A DNA stretch of 64,000 nucleotides from Propionicimonas sp. (GCF_029975155.1 NZ_JARKPQ010000140.1:16195-80194); one strand, 5' to 3'. Shown: positions 1 to 10,112, counted from the first letter of the stretch. A program made the numbers and translations. The notes: generated by a model not told the origin, from the sequence alone.

Positions 1-272
1 GCGATCAACATGTCGTGCTCCTCGACCATGCGTTTCGAGACGTCCCGCATGCCGAGAGAGCGGATCAGATCCTGGTCGAGGATTCGCTCCGCGCTCGGGG
101 TCTGGATGTAGTCCAGCTGCACGCCCCCGGCCTTCAGCATGGCCAGCTCACCGATGCAGTCGTCGAAGCCCAGCAGGCCGCCGGTGAACACCACCAGCGC
201 GCGGCGGGGGGACGGGCCGATCATCTCGAGGATCGCCTCGCGGATGAGGGTGCGCAGGTCGGCGTCGGTCAT
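1..272 (-). CDS. Flavoprotein-like protein of the pdu locus (partial, 3' end outside window)
   Basis: Own translation of minus strand: MTDADLRTLIREAILEMIGPSPRRALVVFTGGLLGFDDCIGELAMLKAGGVQLDYIQTPSAERILDQDLIRSLGMRDVSKRMVEEHDMLIA...; ATGA overlap with the upstream EutJ-like stop; not in the ORF track because it runs off the edge. Confidence 0.55.
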   Translation of the reverse strand, partial: MTDADLRTLIREAILEMIGPSPRRALVVFTGGLLGFDDCIGELAMLKAGGVQLDYIQTPSAERILDQDLIRSLGMRDVSKRMVEEHDMLI

Positions 273-1294
273 CGGTCCTCCTCGGGGTGGGCCCTTCGTG
301 ACGCTCGCTGCGCTCGCTCCTCAGGGAGCGGGTTGGGGTGATGCGCTCGCTCCTCAGGGAGCGGGTTGGGGGGCTGCGCTCGCTCCTCGGCCCTGGTCCA
401 GCGAAACCGTTCGTCGAGCTTGTCGAGACGCGCTCGATCGGTGGATCCAGGCTCGGGGAGCGGGTGGGGGCGCATCGGGATGCCCAGCGGGGTGACGAAG
501 AGGGGCTCGATCGGACGGACGACCGGACGGCCGAGGCGGGTCGCGAAGACGTCGGGGGCGTTGGGGAATGAACTCGAGCCGCCGACGAGATAGACCATCG
601 GGGCATCGTGGCCGGTCAGCGCGGAGGCGGCGATCGAGGCCATCTTCTCCAGCGTCGGCCGGATCACGCCGAGCACGTCGTCGCGGCGGGCGGGGTCCTT
701 CTTCATCTCCTCGGCGTCCTCGTAGGCGATCCGGTAGGCGCCGGCCAGCACGAGCGTCATGTGGTGGCCGCCGGTGGCCTCGTCCACGGAGCGCAGCACC
801 TCACCGTCCGCCAGGATCGACACCCCGGTCGTACCGTGGCCGATGTCGACCACGCAGCCGTCGGTGATGCCCAGGACGCGCGCGGCCGCGACCGGCTCGT
901 CCACGACCTCGCCGGTATCGAGCCCGGCAGCACCCGCGACGTTGCGGAACACCGTGATGTCGCCCTCGCTGATCCCGGGCGGGACCGACACCGACGCCCG
1001 GGTGAACCGGTGGCCGAGCCGGCGCTCGACGTCCTCGGTGAGCCGGCGGACGGCGGTGGTCGCGCCCGCCCAGTCCACCACGACCCCGTCGCGGACGACG
1101 CTGGAGTGCACCCAGCCGCCCGCCACCGGACGGTTGAGTCCATCCACCACCGAGACGACGATGTTCGCCGTGCCGAGGTCGATCCCGAGCCGCGGCTCAC
1201 CGAGGGGCTCGTCCACCGCACCGGTGCGGACGAGTTCGGCGAAGCGGCGGATCGCCGCCTCGGGCGCTTCGAGACTCCGGATGGACGGTGCCAT
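269..1294 (-). CDS. eutJ: EutJ-like actin/Hsp70-fold ATPase of the microcompartment locus
   Basis: LGIDLGTANIVVSVVDG...VVDIGHGTTGVSILADG...VYLVGGSSSFPN; internal start MAPSIRSLEAPEAAIRRF at 1294. Confidence 0.8.
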   Translation of the reverse strand: MAPSIRSLEAPEAAIRRFAELVRTGAVDEPLGEPRLGIDLGTANIVVSVVDGLNRPVAGGWVHSSVVRDGVVVDWAGATTAVRRLTEDVERRLGHRFTRASVSVPPGISEGDITVFRNVAGAAGLDTGEVVDEPVAAARVLGITDGCVVDIGHGTTGVSILADGEVLRSVDEATGGHHMTLVLAGAYRIAYEDAEEMKKDPARRDDVLGVIRPTLEKMASIAASALTGHDAPMVYLVGGSSSFPNAPDVFATRLGRPVVRPIEPLFVTPLGIPMRPHPLPEPGSTDRARLDKLDERFRWTRAEERAQPPNPLPEERAHHPNPLPEERAQRASRRAHPEEDR

Positions 1295-1302
1295 GGTCGC
1301 GG

Positions 1303-1935
1303 TCACTCCTTGAGCAGCTTTCCGAAATCGCCATCGCGGAGGCCGAGGGCGTTCGCCTCGTCGGTGTCGAGGTGGATCTCCGGCACCCAGTCGTCCTTGA
1401 TCCGGATGATGACGTTGTCCAGCACGCCGCCGCGCTCGCCGCAGAACCCGACCTTGACCAGGTCCTGGTCGGCCAGCCCGAGCGCCTTCGCGTGGCTCGG
1501 CCCCATGTGGATGTGCCTGGCGGCCACCATCACCCCGTGTGGGACGTGGATCTTCCCGCGCGGCCCCTCGATGTCGATCGGACCGGCGTCGTCCAGGTGC
1601 CCGGACTGGGTGACCGGGGCGTCGATGCCCAGCGCGACGCAGTCCGTCCGGCTCAGCTCGACCTGGGTCTTCGCCCGGCACGGCCCCATCAGCCGGAGCT
1701 TCGGGAACGTGCCCCTGGGTCCCGAGATCGAGACCGTCTGCTCGGCGGCGAAGTCGCTCGGTTGGCGGACCCTCCGGTACACCGTCAGCTCGTCGAGGCC
1801 GAACAGCGTCGCCAGGTCCTCCCGGGAGAGGTGCGCGTGGCGGTTCGACACACCCACGACGATGCGCAGCTGCAGTTCGCTGATCACCCTGCGGGTCACC
1901 TCCTCGACGAGTTGACGGGTGTCCGGAGCAGTCAT
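1303..1935 (-). CDS. pduL: Phosphate propanoyltransferase PduL
   Basis: VGVSNRHAHLSREDLATLFG...ARHIHMGPSHAKALGLADQDLVKV, typical PduL motifs. Confidence 0.93.
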   Translation of the reverse strand: MTAPDTRQLVEEVTRRVISELQLRIVVGVSNRHAHLSREDLATLFGLDELTVYRRVRQPSDFAAEQTVSISGPRGTFPKLRLMGPCRAKTQVELSRTDCVALGIDAPVTQSGHLDDAGPIDIEGPRGKIHVPHGVMVAARHIHMGPSHAKALGLADQDLVKVGFCGERGGVLDNVIIRIKDDWVPEIHLDTDEANALGLRDGDFGKLLKE

Positions 1936-1936
1936 G

Positions 1937-2215
1937 TCAGGCCTTCTTGGGCAGCAGCTGCTCGACGTCGGCGTGGGGCCTCGGGATCACGTGCTTGCTG
2001 ACGACCTCTTCGCCCACCTGCGCGGCAGCAGCGGCACCGGCGTCGACCGCGGCCTTGACCGCACCCACGTCACCGCGGACCATCACGGTGACCAGGCCGG
2101 CGCCGACCTTCTGGTAGCCGATCAGGACGACGTTGGCCGCCTTGACCATCGCGTCCGCCGCTTCGACGGCGCCCACGTAACCCTTGGTCTCGACGAGACC
2201 CAGCGCTTCGCTCAT
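1937..2215 (-). CDS. pduJ: BMC-H shell protein (PduA/PduJ type)
   Basis: [53 protein letters not shown], canonical BMC domain. Confidence 0.92.
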   Translation of the reverse strand: MSEALGLVETKGYVGAVEAADAMVKAANVVLIGYQKVGAGLVTVMVRGDVGAVKAAVDAGAAAAAQVGEEVVSKHVIPRPHADVEQLLPKKA

Positions 2216-2233
2216 GGCACTTCCTCTCTCTCG

Positions 2234-2818
2234 TTACTTCTTCGTCCGGCTGGTTGACGGCTTGCGGGTGCGTGGCTTCGGCGGCGCGGGCAGCTCCGAG
2301 CCGCTGGTCGGGGCCCCCACATCGCTGGTTGAAGCCACCACATCGCTGGTTGAGGCCACCACATCGCTGGTTGAGCTTGTCGAAACCGGCTCGGACGTCT
2401 CGACAGGCTCGACGAGCGGTGGGGCGGGGGGCGTCTCGACAGGCTCGGCGGGCGGTGGGGCGGGGGGCTCGACGGGCGGTGGGGCGGGGGGCTCGACGAG
2501 CGGTTCCGCGGGGGGCGTCGGGCGCTCCAGGCCCACCGTGACGTCGGTGAGGACCACGGGGTCGAGCTGGTCGCTCGGGCGCGGGATCACCGAGGTGGCG
2601 AAGACCTTCGAGATCCTGGACGCGGCGGCGCAGGCTGCGGAGACCGCGGACTGGACGGCCGAGACCTGGCCCTGGATCTTCACGGCCACCATGCCCATGC
2701 CGTCGGTGGTCTCGTAGCCGATCAGGGACACGTCCGCTGTCTTCAGCGCGACGTCCGCGGCCTCCACCGCGGCGGGCAGGCCGAGCACCTCGATGGTGCC
2801 GAGGCTCAGGTTGGGCAT
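2234..2818 (-). CDS. BMC-domain shell protein with long Pro/Glu/Ser/Thr-rich repetitive extension and basic C-terminus (PduK-like architecture)
   Basis: MPNLSLGTIEVLGLPAAVEAADVALKTADVSLIGYETTDGMGMVAVKIQG (BMC) followed by VEPPAPPPVEPPAPPPAEPVETPPAPP...KPRTRKPSTSRTKK. Confidence 0.8.
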   Translation of the reverse strand: MPNLSLGTIEVLGLPAAVEAADVALKTADVSLIGYETTDGMGMVAVKIQGQVSAVQSAVSAACAAASRISKVFATSVIPRPSDQLDPVVLTDVTVGLERPTPPAEPLVEPPAPPPVEPPAPPPAEPVETPPAPPLVEPVETSEPVSTSSTSDVVASTSDVVASTSDVGAPTSGSELPAPPKPRTRKPSTSRTKK

Positions 2819-2829
2819 GACGTGCTCCT

Positions 2830-3180
2830 TCACACTGCTGTCGGGTCGGTGAGTGGCATGCGCTTGACGAGGCGGGCGGCGTTGGCGCCGGCGGCGCGAT
2901 CGCTGGCCTCAGCGCGGTTGAGGTTCTCGACCAGGTACGGATGCCCGGCCGGCAGCTTCTCGGTGGTGATCACGACGAAGTCGAGGCTGATCCCGATCCC
3001 GATGCCGAGCCGGGACTCGAGGCTCGCGTCGTGGGCCAGCACCAGCGGGTTCCGTTCGGCGTGCCGGCTCACCTCGATCGGGACGCCCTCCTCCTCCACG
3101 CCGTGCAGGACCTCGGCGATCCGGGCGTCGGGGATGTCGTCGTTCAGGCGCAGCCTGATGGTGGGACGGTCGCGGTTCAT
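2830..3180 (-). CDS. pduH: Diol dehydratase reactivase small subunit PduH
   Basis: Position beside PduG; SLESRLGIGIGISLDFVVITTEKLPAGHPYLVENL. Confidence 0.85.
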   Translation of the reverse strand: MNRDRPTIRLRLNDDIPDARIAEVLHGVEEEGVPIEVSRHAERNPLVLAHDASLESRLGIGIGISLDFVVITTEKLPAGHPYLVENLNRAEASDRAAGANAARLVKRMPLTDPTAV

Positions 3181-4991
3181 CGCTGCGCCTCCCAGGCCAG
3201 GACGAGTCCCGTGGCCACGGCGTTCCGCGGGCCCTCGCTGCCCCGGATGTTCGCCCGTCCGGCCACCACGCGGTACTCGCCCAGCGCTTTGGTGACCAGC
3301 TGCGGGATCTCGAAGTCCAGCGCGGAACCACCGACGAGCACCACGTGGGCGATGTCGCGGACGTTGCTGGTCGGGCTGACCGCCGCCAGGGCCCGCAGCG
3401 CGTTGGTGACGAACACCCGCTCCTTCGCCCGGATCCGCACCTGCCGAATCACCTCCAGGGGCTGCCTCAGCGGCAGCGGAATCATGCCCTCGGGATGCAG
3501 GACCACGGTCCGGGCGAACACGTGCGGCGGCAGCGGCTCGTCGAAGAACTGGACGGTGCCGTCCTCGTGGCGGATGTTGAACAGCGTCTCCACCCTGGCC
3601 AGGGGGTAGCGCTTGACGTTCTCGGCGTCCTCCGCGCTCTCCAGCCCCAGCTCGGACTGGATCAGCAGCGTGACCATGTTGCCCGCGCCGGCCAGGTGGA
3701 CGGAGCGGGCCACCCCGTCCGCCCTCAACACGGACGCGTCGGTCGAGCCCGCGCCCATGTCGAGGATCGCGATCGGGATGGACGTGCCGGGCGTGGTCAG
3801 CGCCCCGCGGATGGCCATGTCGGCCTCCACCCCGCCGACCTCGACCGGGATGCCGAACTGGGCGGTCATGTCGTGCGCGATCCGCTGCATCTGCAACCGG
3901 TCGGCCTTCACCATCGCCGCGATGCCGACCGCCGCCTCCAGCGAGAACTCGCCGGCCAGTCCGCCGGTGACCTTCTGCGGCACCTGGGTGTCGACGGCGA
4001 GCAGGTCGGTGACCTCGATGCCGGACGGGTCGCGGTCGGTGAGCCGGCCCATCACGACCCGGACCTTCTCCATCATCCCGCCGATGTTGGTGCCGGGTTC
4101 GCCTCTGACGTTGGTGATGTGACCGACCGTCCCGGCCACCCGCATGATCTCGTCCGCGCCGGCGTCGACGTCGACCTCGGCGGTCCGGTCGCCGATGAAC
4201 TGCAGCGACCCGGCCGGGATCCGGCGCTCGGTGACGTCGCCCTTCGGCGTCTTGATCACCACCGCCGACCGGTTGCCGACCAGCGAGCGGGCCATCGGCA
4301 CCACGGAGGCGGTCTCGTCCGAGTCGAGGCCGAAGAGGGTCGCGATGCCGTAGGGGTTGGCCAGCGTCTCGATGATCCGGCCGACCTCGGCGACCTCGAT
4401 CGCGGCGAGCATGCCGATCGGCACCTTGTCGATCAGGCCCACCTCGTCGACGATCGGGATCTTGTGCCGCAGCCGGTTGTGCACCAGCACGCCGTCGTCC
4501 CGCTGCAGGATCGCGCCGGTCACCTCCACCCGTCCGGCGGCGGCGTTGATCCGGGCGGCGACGTCCTCGAAGCTGTACGACCGGTCGGCGACCACGATGT
4601 ACGGCGTGCCCGCGCTGGCGTGGGCGAGGTCGCCGATGCCGATCGTCGTGCCCACGCCGATGCCCAGGCCGCCGGGCGTGGTGGGGTTGTGGCCGATCAT
4701 CGTCGACTCGGTGATGATCGTCTCCGAGATCGTCTCCATCGCGACGTCGCCGATCACCGGCGCCGCCTCGTTGATCCGGATCAGGTCGAGCTCGGTCAGC
4801 GAGCGGCCGGCCGCGTCGAGCGCCATGGTGAGCGCCTGGAACACACCCTGGGTGTTCTGCGCCGTGCCCTTGATCCCCGTGGTGGACACGATCGACGACG
4901 CGACGAACACCGGGGCGGCGCCCGCGGGGAGTTCCGCGAGCGCCACCTCGGTGGTCGCGTTCCCGATGTCGATACCGGCGATCAGGGCCAT
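3177..4991 (-). CDS. pduG: Diol dehydratase reactivase large subunit PduG
   Basis: MALIAGIDIGNATTEVALAEL...NNPTTPGGLGIGVGTTIGIGDLAHA-type reactivase sequence, 604 aa; ATGA overlap with pduH. Confidence 0.93.
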   Translation of the reverse strand: MALIAGIDIGNATTEVALAELPAGAAPVFVASSIVSTTGIKGTAQNTQGVFQALTMALDAAGRSLTELDLIRINEAAPVIGDVAMETISETIITESTMIGHNPTTPGGLGIGVGTTIGIGDLAHASAGTPYIVVADRSYSFEDVAARINAAAGRVEVTGAILQRDDGVLVHNRLRHKIPIVDEVGLIDKVPIGMLAAIEVAEVGRIIETLANPYGIATLFGLDSDETASVVPMARSLVGNRSAVVIKTPKGDVTERRIPAGSLQFIGDRTAEVDVDAGADEIMRVAGTVGHITNVRGEPGTNIGGMMEKVRVVMGRLTDRDPSGIEVTDLLAVDTQVPQKVTGGLAGEFSLEAAVGIAAMVKADRLQMQRIAHDMTAQFGIPVEVGGVEADMAIRGALTTPGTSIPIAILDMGAGSTDASVLRADGVARSVHLAGAGNMVTLLIQSELGLESAEDAENVKRYPLARVETLFNIRHEDGTVQFFDEPLPPHVFARTVVLHPEGMIPLPLRQPLEVIRQVRIRAKERVFVTNALRALAAVSPTSNVRDIAHVVLVGGSALDFEIPQLVTKALGEYRVVAGRANIRGSEGPRNAVATGLVLAWEAQR

Positions 4992-5074
4992 CTGGTCAGG
5001 ACTTCCTTATCCGTACGGGCTTCGTCAGTGGTGATCCCCGAGCTCGAGTGGTGATCCCTGAGCTTGACGAAGGG

Positions 5075-5584
5075 TCACTCCGCCTTGAGCCGGCCGCGCT
5101 TCTCGTAGACGTCCGCCGCTTCCTTGATGAAGGAGGCGCTGACCGTGCAGCCATAGTCGTGCTCCAGCTTGTCCGCGATGCCGTACAGCTCGGCCTTGGT
5201 CGAGCGGTACGGGCGCAGCGCGTTGTACACGCTGAGCAGCTCGGCGTCCGGCACCTTGATCAGCTCGGCGGCACGGCGCATGTTGCGGGCCAGTGTGTCC
5301 CGGCCGACGGACTCGGCCACCTGTGCCTGCATCTCCAGCGTCTCCGGGGCGATCCGGAAATCGTCCGCGGTGAGCTGGCCCGAGATCACCTTGTCCAGGC
5401 TGAACTCGGCGAGCACCTTGCCGGTGGCCGCCTTGATCTGACCGGGCATCTTCTCGCCCAGCGGGTAGCTGGAGGCGTCGATCGTCCCCGTCGCGGCCGT
5501 CTTCTTGGCGAACGACACCTGGTCCTTGCCGAGGTTCGCCATCACCTCGGCCATGATCTGGCGGATCAGTTCCTCTGATTCCAT
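5075..5584 (-). CDS. pduE: Propanediol dehydratase small subunit PduE
   Basis: 169 aa, YPLGEKMPGQIKAATGK...DFRIAPETLEMQAQVAESVGRDTLARNMRRAAEL. Confidence 0.93.
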   Translation of the reverse strand: MESEELIRQIMAEVMANLGKDQVSFAKKTAATGTIDASSYPLGEKMPGQIKAATGKVLAEFSLDKVISGQLTADDFRIAPETLEMQAQVAESVGRDTLARNMRRAAELIKVPDAELLSVYNALRPYRSTKAELYGIADKLEHDYGCTVSASFIKEAADVYEKRGRLKAE

Positions 5585-5593
5585 GTCGCTCTC

Positions 5594-6259
5594 CTAGCGG
5601 TACTCGACCCGAAGGGTCTGCGTCTTCTTGTTCGGGTCACAGAGCTGGGTCTCCTTGATGTGCCACAGCGCCGCGATGGCCTGGTACTTCGGCCTGGCCA
5701 TCTGGTCGTTGCGGACCGGCACCGGGGACGGCGACTCGCCCTTGGCGTACTTGGCTGCGTTCTGGCCGATGGCGCGGAACGTGTCCGCGTCGATCAGCGG
5801 CGCCTGGGAGAACAGCTCCAGGTTGCTCAGCGGCGGCAGGTCCCTCTGGTGGATCACCGTCGTGCCGCGGGACTGGATGCCGATCCCGATCCCGGACCCG
5901 GAGAGCTTCGCCGCCTCATGGGCGATGAAGCCGACATCCGCGGTGCGGAACACCCGGATGAACCGGTAGCTGAGCCCCTGCTCCTCGATGCCCGCGCACA
6001 GTTCGCGCAGGACGTCGTCGTGGGGCAGCCCGATGATCGTGCTGGTCATCCGGCCGCCGAAGCCGGGAGCGAGGGCGATCACGACCTCGCGCGGATTGGT
6101 GCCGCGCTCGGCCGGGCCGGCCTCGCTGATCTGTAGCGCACCGGACGCGGAACTCACGCTCGGTGCGGTGGCGACGGCGGTTGCCGTGCCGCCACCGGAA
6201 CCGGTCGCGAACTCACGCACGACCTCTTCGATGATGCTGCGCAGCGTCTTCTCGTCCAT
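5594..6259 (-). CDS. pduD: Propanediol dehydratase medium subunit PduD
   Basis: [84 protein letters not shown]. Confidence 0.93.
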   Translation of the reverse strand: MDEKTLRSIIEEVVREFATGSGGGTATAVATAPSVSSASGALQISEAGPAERGTNPREVVIALAPGFGGRMTSTIIGLPHDDVLRELCAGIEEQGLSYRFIRVFRTADVGFIAHEAAKLSGSGIGIGIQSRGTTVIHQRDLPPLSNLELFSQAPLIDADTFRAIGQNAAKYAKGESPSPVPVRNDQMARPKYQAIAALWHIKETQLCDPNKKTQTLRVEYR

Positions 6260-6269
6260 CTCACTCTCC

Positions 6270-7931
6270 TCAGACGTTCTCTGGGCTGATCGCCTGGCGG
6301 ATGGTCTTCAGCTGCTCCCAGCGCTCGTCGGAGATCTGGTAGCCGGTCTGCGGCCCGCGGTAGTCGTTGGGCTGGTTGACCGCGCTGATCACCTCGAAGT
6401 CCTTCGTCAGGATCGCCGCGGTGTGCAGGTAGTCGCCGGCCACGCGCTGCTTGAGCATCCCGAAGACCGACGTCGCGACGTCGTCGAAGCCCGCCTTCGC
6501 CAGCGCCTTGACGATGTCGACGCCGGTCAGGCCACGCTTCATCAGGTCCTCGGTGGCCTTCAGGTCCTCCACCACGTTCCGGTTCGGCATGTCCTCCGAG
6601 CCGCGGGCGTAGGTGGCCGCCTCGACCTCGGCGTCCGTGACCTCGGTGAGCCCGAGTTCGCGGAACAGCGCCTGGATCACCCGCGCGGCCTTGTTGCGGA
6701 CCCGGACCACGTCCTCCTCGAGCACCGGCACCAGGCCACCGTCGACCTTGAGGTCGCGCTGGATGATCAGCCAGTCGTCGAAGTCGTCGGCGTCCCAGTT
6801 GGAGCCGGCGAACATGTTGTCGTAGTTCGGGGTGGCCGAGTAGCCGGAGCAGATGAAGTCCGTGCCGGGCACGAACTGCATCAGCGACCGGGCCACCCGC
6901 CGCAGGTCGGAATGGGTGAAGGTCTGGTCGTTGCTGGACGCGCACTCGAGGTCGAGCGCCATCGCGATCAGGTTCTCGGCCAAGATCGCCCGGACGCCGG
7001 CCGGGACGGCGGCGGGGACGCCGACGCACGACACGGAGCCGTTCTGGATGCCCTGGGAACCGGCCGCCTTGGTGATGTACAGGCAGCGGGCCTCCAGGTA
7101 CAGCATCGACTTGCCCTCGGCGTAGCCCATCTGGACCTCGGAGCCGGTGCCGGAGGTGAACCGCATCTTCAGGCCGCGGGACGCGTAGCAGGAGGCCAGG
7201 AAGGCCTTCGACCACGGGGTGTCGTCGCCGTCCATGAACACCGGCTCGGTGCCGTAGACCGACACGGTCTCCGCGTACGCGGTGAAGCCGCGCATGCCGA
7301 GGTTCAGCTCGGTGGCCTCCTCGACCGCGCACTGGGTGAGGATGCCGGGCCGTCCGACCTGCGCGCCCACCATCAGCGAGATGGCGTTGAACGGCGCGTA
7401 CCGGACGATGCCGACGGTCGTCTCCAGCTCGGCGAAGCCGCGCAGTGCGGCCTCGGCCGCGTCCGCCGCGATCTGGACCGGGTGGTCCTTCACGTTGGTG
7501 ACGTGCGCCTGGTTGGCCGGGGACTTGCGGGCCCGCATCTTGGTGACGGCCATCATCATCTCGAGGACGGTCATCTTCCCGACGACCTCGCAGATCTTGG
7601 CCGGGGTCATGGCGGTGGTCAGCTTGACGACCTCCGCGCGCGGCACATTGATGTCGCACAGCTTGCTGGCCAGCTCGACCGAGTCCATCCGGCAGACGGC
7701 CTCGGCGTTCTCGAGCTTGATGCCGTAGTCGGCGATGAACGTGTCGATCATGTCGAAGTCGGCGCGCTGCTTGCCGTCCAGCTCCACGACCAAGCCGTTC
7801 TCGATCCTGATCGACGGCTTCGGGTCCTGCGGGCTGCTCATGGCGATCAGGCCGACCTCAGGCCACTCGGTGACGAACCCGTCCTGGTTCACCGGACGGG
7901 CGTCGAGCGCCTCGAATCGTTTGCTCTGCAC
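6270..7931 (-). CDS. pduC: Adenosylcobalamin-dependent propanediol dehydratase large subunit PduC
   Basis: 553 aa, [41 protein letters not shown]...[36 protein letters not shown]. Confidence 0.96.
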   Translation of the reverse strand: MQSKRFEALDARPVNQDGFVTEWPEVGLIAMSSPQDPKPSIRIENGLVVELDGKQRADFDMIDTFIADYGIKLENAEAVCRMDSVELASKLCDINVPRAEVVKLTTAMTPAKICEVVGKMTVLEMMMAVTKMRARKSPANQAHVTNVKDHPVQIAADAAEAALRGFAELETTVGIVRYAPFNAISLMVGAQVGRPGILTQCAVEEATELNLGMRGFTAYAETVSVYGTEPVFMDGDDTPWSKAFLASCYASRGLKMRFTSGTGSEVQMGYAEGKSMLYLEARCLYITKAAGSQGIQNGSVSCVGVPAAVPAGVRAILAENLIAMALDLECASSNDQTFTHSDLRRVARSLMQFVPGTDFICSGYSATPNYDNMFAGSNWDADDFDDWLIIQRDLKVDGGLVPVLEEDVVRVRNKAARVIQALFRELGLTEVTDAEVEAATYARGSEDMPNRNVVEDLKATEDLMKRGLTGVDIVKALAKAGFDDVATSVFGMLKQRVAGDYLHTAAILTKDFEVISAVNQPNDYRGPQTGYQISDERWEQLKTIRQAISPENV

Positions 7932-7945
7932 AGTGGTGCCTCGTC

Positions 7946-8740
7946 TCAGATGTACGGGGTCGTGGTGGACTCGGGGTACGCGCCGAGCGCACCGAGCAGG
8001 CCACGGCCGACCTCACGGGCGGCGATGATCGCCTGGCGGACCGCGCCGGAATCGCCACTGAAGAACGAGATGACCTCGTTGGAGTAGCTGGTGCCGGCGG
8101 CGGGGCTGGAGTAGCCGATCACGTCGATCGTGGATGCCTTCACCGCGGTGTCGGCCAGGACCACGCCGATCGCGGCCGGGGCGCCGACGGTGATGCCGAA
8201 CGACTTCCCGAGCGGGGCTCCGAACGCCTTGTTGAGGGCATAGGACGCCCGCGCGGTGTACTGGAACTCCAGGTGCCCGGCGTCGTTGCCGTAGACGTCA
8301 CCGAAGGTCCGGTCGAGCTCGCTCAGGGCCACCTCGACCGCACGGCGGGCATCGGAGACGTCCACCGCGCCGAAGACGATCAACGAGCCGTGGCCGGCGC
8401 CGCCCTTGGTGTCGCGGGGCAGCTCGATGGTCACGATCTCGGTGTTGGTGGCCTTCACGGCCTCGTCCGCGGCGAAGATGTGCGGACCGGCGCCGGTACG
8501 GGCACCAAGGATGCCGATCGACTTGTACTTCGGGTCGATCTTCATCAGCGCGTGGATCTGCGGGTCGACATTGGCGATGACCAGGCCGATGGTGTCGCCC
8601 AGCGGGTTGCAGCCGACGTACTCGGTGCTCGCCGGACGGGCACCCGCCGGTGCCGGGGCCGCTGCCGCGGGCGCCGACCCACCGTCGAGCTTCTTCATGA
8701 CGGCCGACATGATCTGGTCGACCAGTTCCTCAGTTGCCAT
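7946..8740 (-). CDS. pduB: BMC-T shell protein PduB
   Basis: YVGCNPLGDTIGLVIANVDPQIHALMKIDPKYKSIGILGARTGAGPHIFAADEAVKATNTE; tandem BMC domain, 264 aa. Confidence 0.93.
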   Translation of the reverse strand: MATEELVDQIMSAVMKKLDGGSAPAAAAPAPAGARPASTEYVGCNPLGDTIGLVIANVDPQIHALMKIDPKYKSIGILGARTGAGPHIFAADEAVKATNTEIVTIELPRDTKGGAGHGSLIVFGAVDVSDARRAVEVALSELDRTFGDVYGNDAGHLEFQYTARASYALNKAFGAPLGKSFGITVGAPAAIGVVLADTAVKASTIDVIGYSSPAAGTSYSNEVISFFSGDSGAVRQAIIAAREVGRGLLGALGAYPESTTTPYI

Positions 8741-8754
8741 GAGGGTTCACGTCC

Positions 8755-9033
8755 TCACTTCTCGATCGACGGGAGGATCTTCTCCACGTCGGTGTGCGGG
8801 CGCGGGATCACGTGGACGGAGACGAGCTCGCCCACGTTCTTGGCCGCGACGGCGCCGGCGTCGGTGGCGGCCTTGACTGCTCCGACGTCACCGCGGACGA
8901 GCACGGTGACCAGGCCGGAGCCCACTCGCTGGCTTCCGATGAGGACGACATTGGCCGACTTGACCATGGCGTCCGCTGCTTCAACAGCGGCGACGAAACC
9001 CTTCGTCTCCACCATTCCGAGGGCTTCCTGCAT
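8755..9033 (-). CDS. pduA: BMC-H shell protein PduA
   Basis: [57 protein letters not shown]; start at 9033 inside the longer ORF. Confidence 0.92.
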   Translation of the reverse strand: MQEALGMVETKGFVAAVEAADAMVKSANVVLIGSQRVGSGLVTVLVRGDVGAVKAATDAGAVAAKNVGELVSVHVIPRPHTDVEKILPSIEK

Positions 9034-9348
9034 TCCAGACTCCTGTCGTTGGGTCTCCTCCACCGGCACCGATATTCCCGGCGGCATTCGCATTGACGGT
9101 AGGTCGGGATGGCAGCACGAAACGGCCCTCCAGGGACCACTTTCGGCGCGCCTTCGGCCGGCCAAGTCGACCGGAAAGTGCAAGCCGGACGACGGGATCG
9201 TGCAGGTCTGCACACGACCGTCCGATCTGTTGACACCCCGTCCGGGCGCACGGACGATGACCCTGTCCGACCACGGGGACAGGTCCCATTACCGTTCGCT
9301 CCCGCGGCCGACCCGCGGCGGCCACCGCCCACGAGGTGAGAGGCAGGG

Positions 9349-9690
9349 ATGGCTGAGAAGCAGCGCATCATCCAGGAGTTCGTCCCGGGCAAGCAGGTCA
9401 CGCTGGCCCATGTGGTGGCGAACCCGGACGCGCGCCTCTACCCGAAGGTCGGCCTCGCCCAGCAGGCGGGAGCGATCGGCGTGATGACCATCACCCCTAG
9501 TGAAGCAGCGATCATTGCCGCGGACATCGCCACGAAGGCCGCGGCGGTGGAGCTGGGCTTCGTCGACCGGTTCTCCGGGTCTCTGGTGGTGCTCGGCAGC
9601 CTGACCGACGTCCAGTCCGCCGTGGAGAACGTGGTCACGATCCTGTGCGACCAGCTCGGTTTCGCCAGACCGCCGCTGACGCGGACGTGA
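9349..9690 (+). CDS. pduU: Circularly permuted BMC shell protein PduU/EutS type
   Basis: MAEKQRIIQEFVPGKQVTLAHVVANPDARLYPKVGL...AIGVMTITPSEAAIIAADIATKAAAVELGFVDRFSGSLVVLG. Confidence 0.9.
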   Translation: MAEKQRIIQEFVPGKQVTLAHVVANPDARLYPKVGLAQQAGAIGVMTITPSEAAIIAADIATKAAAVELGFVDRFSGSLVVLGSLTDVQSAVENVVTILCDQLGFARPPLTRT

Positions 9691-10112
9691 AGCGGATCCT
9701 GCTGGTCGGCGGCGTCGGCTGCGGCAAGACCACCCTGCTGCAGCGCCTGCACGGCACCGAACTCAGCTACGCGAAGACCGAGACCATCTACACCGACGGC
9801 GCCGTGGTGGACACCCCTGGGGAGTACCTCGAGCTGCCCTGGTTCAAGCATGCGCTGCGGCTGGCGTCGTTCGAGACCGAGCTGGTGGTGCTGCTCGCGT
9901 CCGCCACCGTCGGGGAGGCGCGGTTCCCGCCCGGCTTCACCACGTTCTTCATGCCACCGTCGATCGGCGTGGTGACCAAGATCGACATCGCGACCCCGGC
10001 CGAGGTCGCCACCGCGTCCAGCCACCTGCGCCTCGCCGGCGCGACCGAGTTGTACGAGGTCTCCGCCCTCACCGGAGAGGGCATGGACGTCCTCGCCGCC
10101 CGCCTGGCCTGA
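9687..10112 (+). CDS. pduV: PduV/EutP-like small GTPase-fold protein
   Basis: VKRILLVGGVGCGKTTLLQRLHG P-loop; GTG start overlaps the pduU stop (GTGA at 9687-9690). Confidence 0.85.
   Translation: MKRILLVGGVGCGKTTLLQRLHGTELSYAKTETIYTDGAVVDTPGEYLELPWFKHALRLASFETELVVLLASATVGEARFPPGFTTFFMPPSIGVVTKIDIATPAEVATASSHLRLAGATELYEVSALTGEGMDVLAARLA

Noticed and set aside
608-1915. Long plus-strand ORF (435 aa) opposite eutJ/pduL
   Set aside because: Shadow ORF typical of high-GC DNA; low-complexity translation, and the opposite strand carries recognised genes.
5988-8087. 699-aa plus-strand ORF opposite pduC/pduD
   Set aside because: Antisense shadow of well-supported pduCD; composition R/G/V/H/D-rich with no domain.
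9645-9686. Upstream ATG start for the PduV-like gene
   Set aside because: Would overlap pduU by 46 bp; GTG at 9687 with GTGA coupling fits the protein family better.
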